Below are positions 60,419-64,000 of a DNA stretch of 64,000 nt, piece after piece (position 1 is the first letter of the stretch; every line of letters starts with the position of its first letter). The stretch is from Streptomyces sp. NBC_00078 (GTDB lineage: Bacteria; Actinomycetota; Actinomycetes; Streptomycetales; Streptomycetaceae): assembly GCF_026343335.1 (NCBI RefSeq), contig NZ_JAPELX010000001.1, positions 1,116,001 to 1,180,000 on the forward strand, written 5' to 3'. Position numbers and translations under genes: made by a program. The notes below the pieces were generated by a model, which searched no databases, had not been told where the DNA came from, and saw only the letters and a list, made by a program, of their open reading frames with translations.

Positions 60419-62140
60419 TCAGAACAGGAAGTAGCGCTGGGTCATGGGCAGTTCGGCAGCCGGCGTCGCCTCGACCAGCTCCCCGTCGATGTGCACGGCG
60501 AAGCTGTCGGGATCGACCTGCACCCGTGGCCGCGCGTCGTTCTCGCGCATGTCGGCCTTGGTGACCCCGCGCGTCGACTCGATCGCGACGAACCGCTTGC
60601 CGAGCGAGAGCCGCTCAGGCAGTCCGCCCTCGATGGCGAGCGGCGCCACGAAGTTGAAGGAGTTCGCGGCGGGCGCCCGCCCGATCGCCCCGTACATCGG
60701 CCGCGGCAGGATCGGCTGCGGCGTCGGGATCGACGCGTTGGCGTCGCCCATCTGCGCGTACGCGATCTGCCCGCCCTTGATGACGAGGTGCGGCTTGACG
60801 CCGAAGAACGCCGGCTCCCACAGCACCAGGTCGGCGAGCTTGCCGGTCTCCACCGATCCGATCTCGCGCGCAAGACCCTGCGCGAGGGCCGGATTGATCG
60901 TGTACTTGGCGACGTAGCGCCGTACCCGATGGTTGTCGGCACGTCCGTCGCCCGGCAGCGCACCCCGCCGCCGCTTCATCACGTGCGCCGTCTGCCAGGT
61001 CCGCATGACGACCTCGCCCACTCGCCCCATGGCCTGGGCGTCGGACGAGATGATGGAGATCGCGCCCAGGTCGTGCAGGATGTCCTCCGCCCCGATGGTG
61101 GACGGCCGGATCCGCGACTCGGCGAAAGCCAGGTCCTCCGGCACCGCCGGGTTGAGGTGGTGGCACACCATCAGCATGTCGAGGTGTTCCTCCGCCGTGT
61201 TGACGGTGAACGGCCGCGTCGGGTTGGTCGAACTGGGCAGCACGTGCGGCTCGGAGACGACGGTCATGATGTCCGGCGCGTGCCCGCCGCCGGCACCCTC
61301 GGTGTGGTACGCGTGGATGCCGCGGCCCGCGATCGCGGCGAGTGTGTCGCCCACGAAGCCGGCCTCGTTCAGCGTGTCCGTGTGGATGGCGACCTGTACG
61401 CCGGTCCGGTCGGCGACGGTCAGCGACGCGTCGATGACGGCGGGCGTCGAGCCCCAGTCCTCGTGCAGTTTCAGGCCGAGCGCCCCGCCTCGGATCTGCG
61501 ACAGCATCGCCTCGTGCGAGACGGTGTTGCCCTTGCCGAGGAAGCCGATGTTGAGCGGGTACTGCTCCATCGCCTCCAGCATCCGCGCGAGATGCCAGGG
61601 ACCCGGCGTCACCGTCGTCGCCTTCGACCCCTCGGCCGGTCCCGTGCCACCGCCCACCAGCGTGGTGACACCGGCGGACAGCGCCTCGTCGGCGATCTGC
61701 GGGCAGATGAAGTGGACGTGCGCGTCGACGGCACCGGCGGTCACGATCCGCCCGTTGCCCGCGATGACCTCGGTCTCGGGCCCGATGACCAGGTCCGGGT
61801 GGACGCCGTCCATGGTGTCGGGGTTGCCGGCCTTGCCGATGCCGGTGATCCGGCCGTCGCGGATGCCGATGTCGGCCTTGACGATCCCCCAGTGGTCGAC
61901 GATCACGGCACCCGTGATCACCGTGTCGGGGGTGCCGTCGGCGCGTGTGGCACGGGACTGGCCCATGGATTCGCGGATGACCTTGCCGCCGCCGAACACG
62001 GCCTCGTCACCGGCGAGTCCGGGACCGCCGGAGCGGTCCTCCTCGATCTCGATCAGCAGATCGGTGTCGGCGAGCCGGATGCGGTCACCGGTGGTCGGGC
62101 CGAACAGGTCGGCGTATGCGGCGCGCGAGATCTCAGGCAT
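60419..62140 (-). CDS. ureC: Urease alpha subunit
   Basis: A 573-residue nickel hydrolase that splits urea into ammonia and carbamate. The metal ligands include [17 protein letters not shown] (HxH), the carbamylated Lys in [20 protein letters not shown] and the His residues in [13 protein letters not shown] and [13 protein letters not shown]; the mobile-flap His is in MVCHHLNP and the Asp in [18 protein letters not shown] 62140 lies eight bases inside ureB, so the genes overlap. Frame open to 62188 is a shadow. Full length. Confidence 0.97.
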   Translation of the reverse strand: MPEISRAAYADLFGPTTGDRIRLADTDLLIEIEEDRSGGPGLAGDEAVFGGGKVIRESMGQSRATRADGTPDTVITGAVIVDHWGIVKADIGIRDGRITGIGKAGNPDTMDGVHPDLVIGPETEVIAGNGRIVTAGAVDAHVHFICPQIADEALSAGVTTLVGGGTGPAEGSKATTVTPGPWHLARMLEAMEQYPLNIGFLGKGNTVSHEAMLSQIRGGALGLKLHEDWGSTPAVIDASLTVADRTGVQVAIHTDTLNEAGFVGDTLAAIAGRGIHAYHTEGAGGGHAPDIMTVVSEPHVLPSSTNPTRPFTVNTAEEHLDMLMVCHHLNPAVPEDLAFAESRIRPSTIGAEDILHDLGAISIISSDAQAMGRVGEVVMRTWQTAHVMKRRRGALPGDGRADNHRVRRYVAKYTINPALAQGLAREIGSVETGKLADLVLWEPAFFGVKPHLVIKGGQIAYAQMGDANASIPTPQPILPRPMYGAIGRAPAANSFNFVAPLAIEGGLPERLSLGKRFVAIESTRGVTKADMRENDARPRVQVDPDSFAVHIDGELVEATPAAELPMTQRYFLF

Positions 62141-62444
62141 CGAGGGCACCTCCGGTCTCGCCGCGCAGTCCGGGCACCACGCGGGCACCGGCGAGCGGAA
62201 CGAGTTCGACGTCCACGGGGATGCCGGGCTCGAAGCGCACGGCCGTACCGGCGGCGATGTTGAGCCGCCTGCCGCGCGCGGCGGCCCGGTCGAAGTCCAG
62301 ACCGGGGTTGGCCTCGGCGAAGTGGTAGTGGGAGCCGACCTGGACGGGCCGGTCGGCGGCGTTGAGGACGGTCAGCCGGATGACCTCGCGGCCCTCGTTG
62401 TACACGACGGGCTCGTCCGCGAACAGGATCTCGCCGGGAATCAT
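62133..62444 (-). CDS. ureB: Urease beta subunit
   Basis: A 103-residue subunit of the urease core. [40 protein letters not shown] and [11 protein letters not shown] are characteristic. It starts nine bases after ureA and overlaps ureC by eight bases, giving the order ureA, ureB, ureC usual in actinobacteria with three separate subunits. Confidence 0.96.
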   Translation of the reverse strand: MIPGEILFADEPVVYNEGREVIRLTVLNAADRPVQVGSHYHFAEANPGLDFDRAAARGRRLNIAAGTAVRFEPGIPVDVELVPLAGARVVPGLRGETGGALDA

Positions 62445-62453
62445 CGGGGCACC

Positions 62454-62756
62454 TCAGACGATCGGGTCGTGGACGGTGACGAGCTTGGTGCCGTCGGGGA
62501 AGGTCGCCTCGACCTGAACGTCGTGGATCATCTCCGGGATGCCGTCCATGACGTCGTCGCGAGTGAGCAGTTTGCGCCCCGAGGACATGAGCTCGGCGAC
62601 CGTACGGCCGTCACGGGCGCCTTCGAGGATGTGTGACGTGATCAGCGCGACCGCCTCGGGGTGGTTGAGCCTGAGTCCACGGCCCCGGCGCTTCTCGGCC
62701 ACGTCGGCCGCCACGTGAATGAGCAGCCTCTCCTGCTCGTGCGGTGTCAGTTGCAC
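62454..62756 (-). CDS. ureA: Urease gamma subunit
   Basis: A 100-residue subunit. [20 protein letters not shown] opens it, with [20 protein letters not shown] and [20 protein letters not shown] later. I chose GTG 62756, which gives the standard N-terminus and has GTGAGG six bases before it; GTG 62768 would add four residues. First gene of the urease operon. The TetR gene stop lies about 90 bases upstream on the same strand. Confidence 0.95.
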   Translation of the reverse strand: MQLTPHEQERLLIHVAADVAEKRRGRGLRLNHPEAVALITSHILEGARDGRTVAELMSSGRKLLTRDDVMDGIPEMIHDVQVEATFPDGTKLVTVHDPIV

Positions 62757-62844
62757 GTCCCACCTCACAGTCCTCGCTCCGGACCGTGCGGGGTCCGGTT
62801 GCCTCAGCCCCGGGGCAAAGTCCCTGGTGGCGTCGATCGAGAGG

Positions 62845-63495
62845 CTAGTTGGACCGGGTTTCAGCCACGTTAACCGAGCTGTGATCCTGCACGCTCATCA
62901 ACGCCCGCAGACCGTCCCGCAGGACGTCGGCCGGCATCGGCCCGAAGAGGGCCTGCTGGGCGAGGAAGCCCATCGCCGACGCCATCATCGTGCGGGCCAC
63001 GTGGTCCGGGGCCACGTCCGGCCGCATCGTCCCGGCGTCCTGGTACGCCTGCACGATGCGCGCCCAGGCCTCCTGCACGCCGCCGTAGCCCTCCCGCAGA
63101 AGGGCCGCCAGCTCATCGTTGCGGAGTGTCTCCGTCCACACCTGGACGACCAGGCGCGGGAAGGCGGGCCGCCCGTCCACGGTCACGGACTCCTTGGTGG
63201 AGAGGACACGGCTGAGGACCGACGCGACCAGGAGGTCCGGGGGCGGCGGCGGGCTGCTGCGGGCCGCCTCCTCGAAACCCTCGTTGACCTGGCCGAGCAC
63301 CTCGCCGACGATCGCCGCGATGAGTTCCTCCTTGCCGCTGAAGTAGCGGTACACGGCTCCGGCGGACAGATCGGCCTCCTTCAGCACGTCCTGCATGGAC
63401 GTGGCGTGGAATCCGTTGCGGGCGAAGCAGCGGGCGGCGCCGTCGAGGATCTGCCGGCGGCGGGCGTCGAGGTGTTCCTGGGATACGCGGGCCAT
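62845..63495 (-). CDS. TetR-family regulator
   Basis: A 216-residue regulator. HTH at about residues 8-55 ([40 protein letters not shown]). The effector domain has [20 protein letters not shown] and [20 protein letters not shown], of the type seen in drug-efflux repressors. Start ATG 63495 follows GGGGA. It is divergent from the membrane protein gene at 63646; two near-identical 18-base repeats lie between them. It probably represses that gene; urease, downstream on the same strand, is a less likely target. Confidence 0.92.
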   Translation of the reverse strand: MARVSQEHLDARRRQILDGAARCFARNGFHATSMQDVLKEADLSAGAVYRYFSGKEELIAAIVGEVLGQVNEGFEEAARSSPPPPPDLLVASVLSRVLSTKESVTVDGRPAFPRLVVQVWTETLRNDELAALLREGYGGVQEAWARIVQAYQDAGTMRPDVAPDHVARTMMASAMGFLAQQALFGPMPADVLRDGLRALMSVQDHSSVNVAETRSN

Positions 63496-63508
63496 GGTCC
63501 CCAAAGTA

Positions 63509-63581
63509 AAACGAACATTCCTTCTTGACAAGGTGCGCAGGTGGCGAGACGGTGGGTACGGAAAAACGAACGATCCTTCTT
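63509..63581. repeat. Direct repeats in the tetR/membrane-protein intergenic region
   Basis: Two 18-base copies at 63509-63526 and 63564-63581 agree at 16 positions (AAACGAAC, two variable bases, then TCCTTCTT). Their starts are 55 bases apart. They cover the likely promoters of both divergent genes and are probable TetR operators. Confidence 0.55.
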
Positions 63582-63645
63582 TTTAGTCCCCTGCCGTTTA
63601 GACCCCTTCTTTTTGCTCCCGCCCTCGATCCCGGAAAGGGAACCC

Positions 63646-64000
63646 ATGCCCACCGACTCCGCCACGCCCACGAAGGCACACCGCCGGCGTCTGATCGCGG
63701 TCGTCGTCCTCGTCCCGGTCCTCGCCGCGCTGGCGCTGTGGGCCTTCGCCTGGCCCTCCGCCCGCACCGCACCCCGCGACCTGCCGCTCGGCGTGGCCGG
63801 TCCCCCGGCCGCGACGGCCCAGCTGGCGAGGCAACTGGATCGCAAGGACGGCGCGTTCGAGATCCACCACTACGCCGACGAGACCGCGGCCCGGCACGCC
63901 GTCGAGGACCGGACCGTATACGGTGCGGTGGCCGTGACGCCCAAGGGACCCGAACTGCTGACCGCGTCGGCCGCGAGCCCTGTGGTCGCACAGTTGCTGC
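63646..64000 (+). CDS. YhgE/ABC-2-like membrane protein, N-terminal part (cut by window end)
   Basis: About 118 residues are visible. A basic start (TKAHRRR) leads to one membrane helix (about residues 16-37, LIAVVVLVPVLAALALWAFA) and then an outer domain with RDLPLGVAGPPAA and VEDRTVYGAVAVTPKG. The layout matches the protein at 14864-16129, in which LPIALVNADTG and RVYGALVIPP take the same places. Start ATG 63646 has AAAGGG five bases upstream. It is divergent from a TetR gene and probably under its control. The rest lies outside the window. Confidence 0.8.
   Translation, partial: MPTDSATPTKAHRRRLIAVVVLVPVLAALALWAFAWPSARTAPRDLPLGVAGPPAATAQLARQLDRKDGAFEIHHYADETAARHAVEDRTVYGAVAVTPKGPELLTASAASPVVAQLL

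Overview
The window is a very GC-rich actinobacterial chromosome segment. Frequent GTG and TTG starts, long antisense shadow frames, mycothiol chemistry, ANTAR, SpoIIE-phosphatase and MurT/GatD genes, and remnants of a tetrahydroxynaphthalene (melanin) operon all point to Streptomyces. From memory only, the order ligase, NUDIX, aldehyde dehydrogenase, rppA, CYP158, cupin, then pfkA, then urease resembles the SCO12xx part of S. coelicolor. I saw no rRNA, tRNA or CRISPR array.

Layout. 0-8.7 kb is a choline/glycine-betaine catabolic island: choline dehydrogenase, a Rieske demethylase with its own ferredoxin and reductase, an IclR regulator, mycothiol-dependent formaldehyde dehydrogenase, a metallo-hydrolase, and the folate one-carbon genes purU and a MetF-like reductase. 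Betaine demethylation should release formaldehyde, which the last four genes can remove. A TTGCG-N5-CGCAA palindrome recurs at two of its promoters. 8.9-14.7 kb holds pyruvate carboxylase and an isoquinoline-oxidoreductase-like pair whose large subunit is broken. 14.8-24.8 kb has a YhgE-type membrane protein, two secreted phosphodiesterase-type enzymes, a three-gene acyl-CoA dehydrogenase/quinone reductase operon, a STAS-ANTAR protein, small regulators and an internally deleted thioredoxin-reductase-like gene.

24.8-30.1 kb is the most striking region. An ATP-dependent DNA ligase gene (512 codons when rejoined) is split by two adjacent insertion sequences sharing one CTAG site. The second, an IS630-family element, carries an unrecognised passenger gene between its inverted repeats. 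30.1-34 kb has NUDIX, succinate-semialdehyde dehydrogenase and TenA-like genes, then the collapsed rppA-P450-cupin operon. 34-41.1 kb has an acyl-CoA dehydrogenase with a divergent TetR gene and paired palindromes, peptide deformylase, the MurT/GatD lipid II amidation pair, 6-phosphofructokinase and a CtaG-like protein.

41-55.4 kb is regulatory: a PASTA-bearing lipoprotein with a Ser/Thr kinase, a LytS/LytTR two-component system in one operon with an SLC5 symporter, an Lrp regulator divergent from nothing but upstream of an arginine/ornithine operon (ddaH-like, rocD) with phased palindromes, and two SpoIIE-type phosphatases. 55.6-64 kb has an acyltransferase, a secreted tripeptidyl aminopeptidase, the urease operon ureABCFGD, and a TetR gene divergent from a second YhgE-like membrane protein cut by the window end. 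No gene-free stretch exceeds 300 bases except inside the decayed or mobile regions described.
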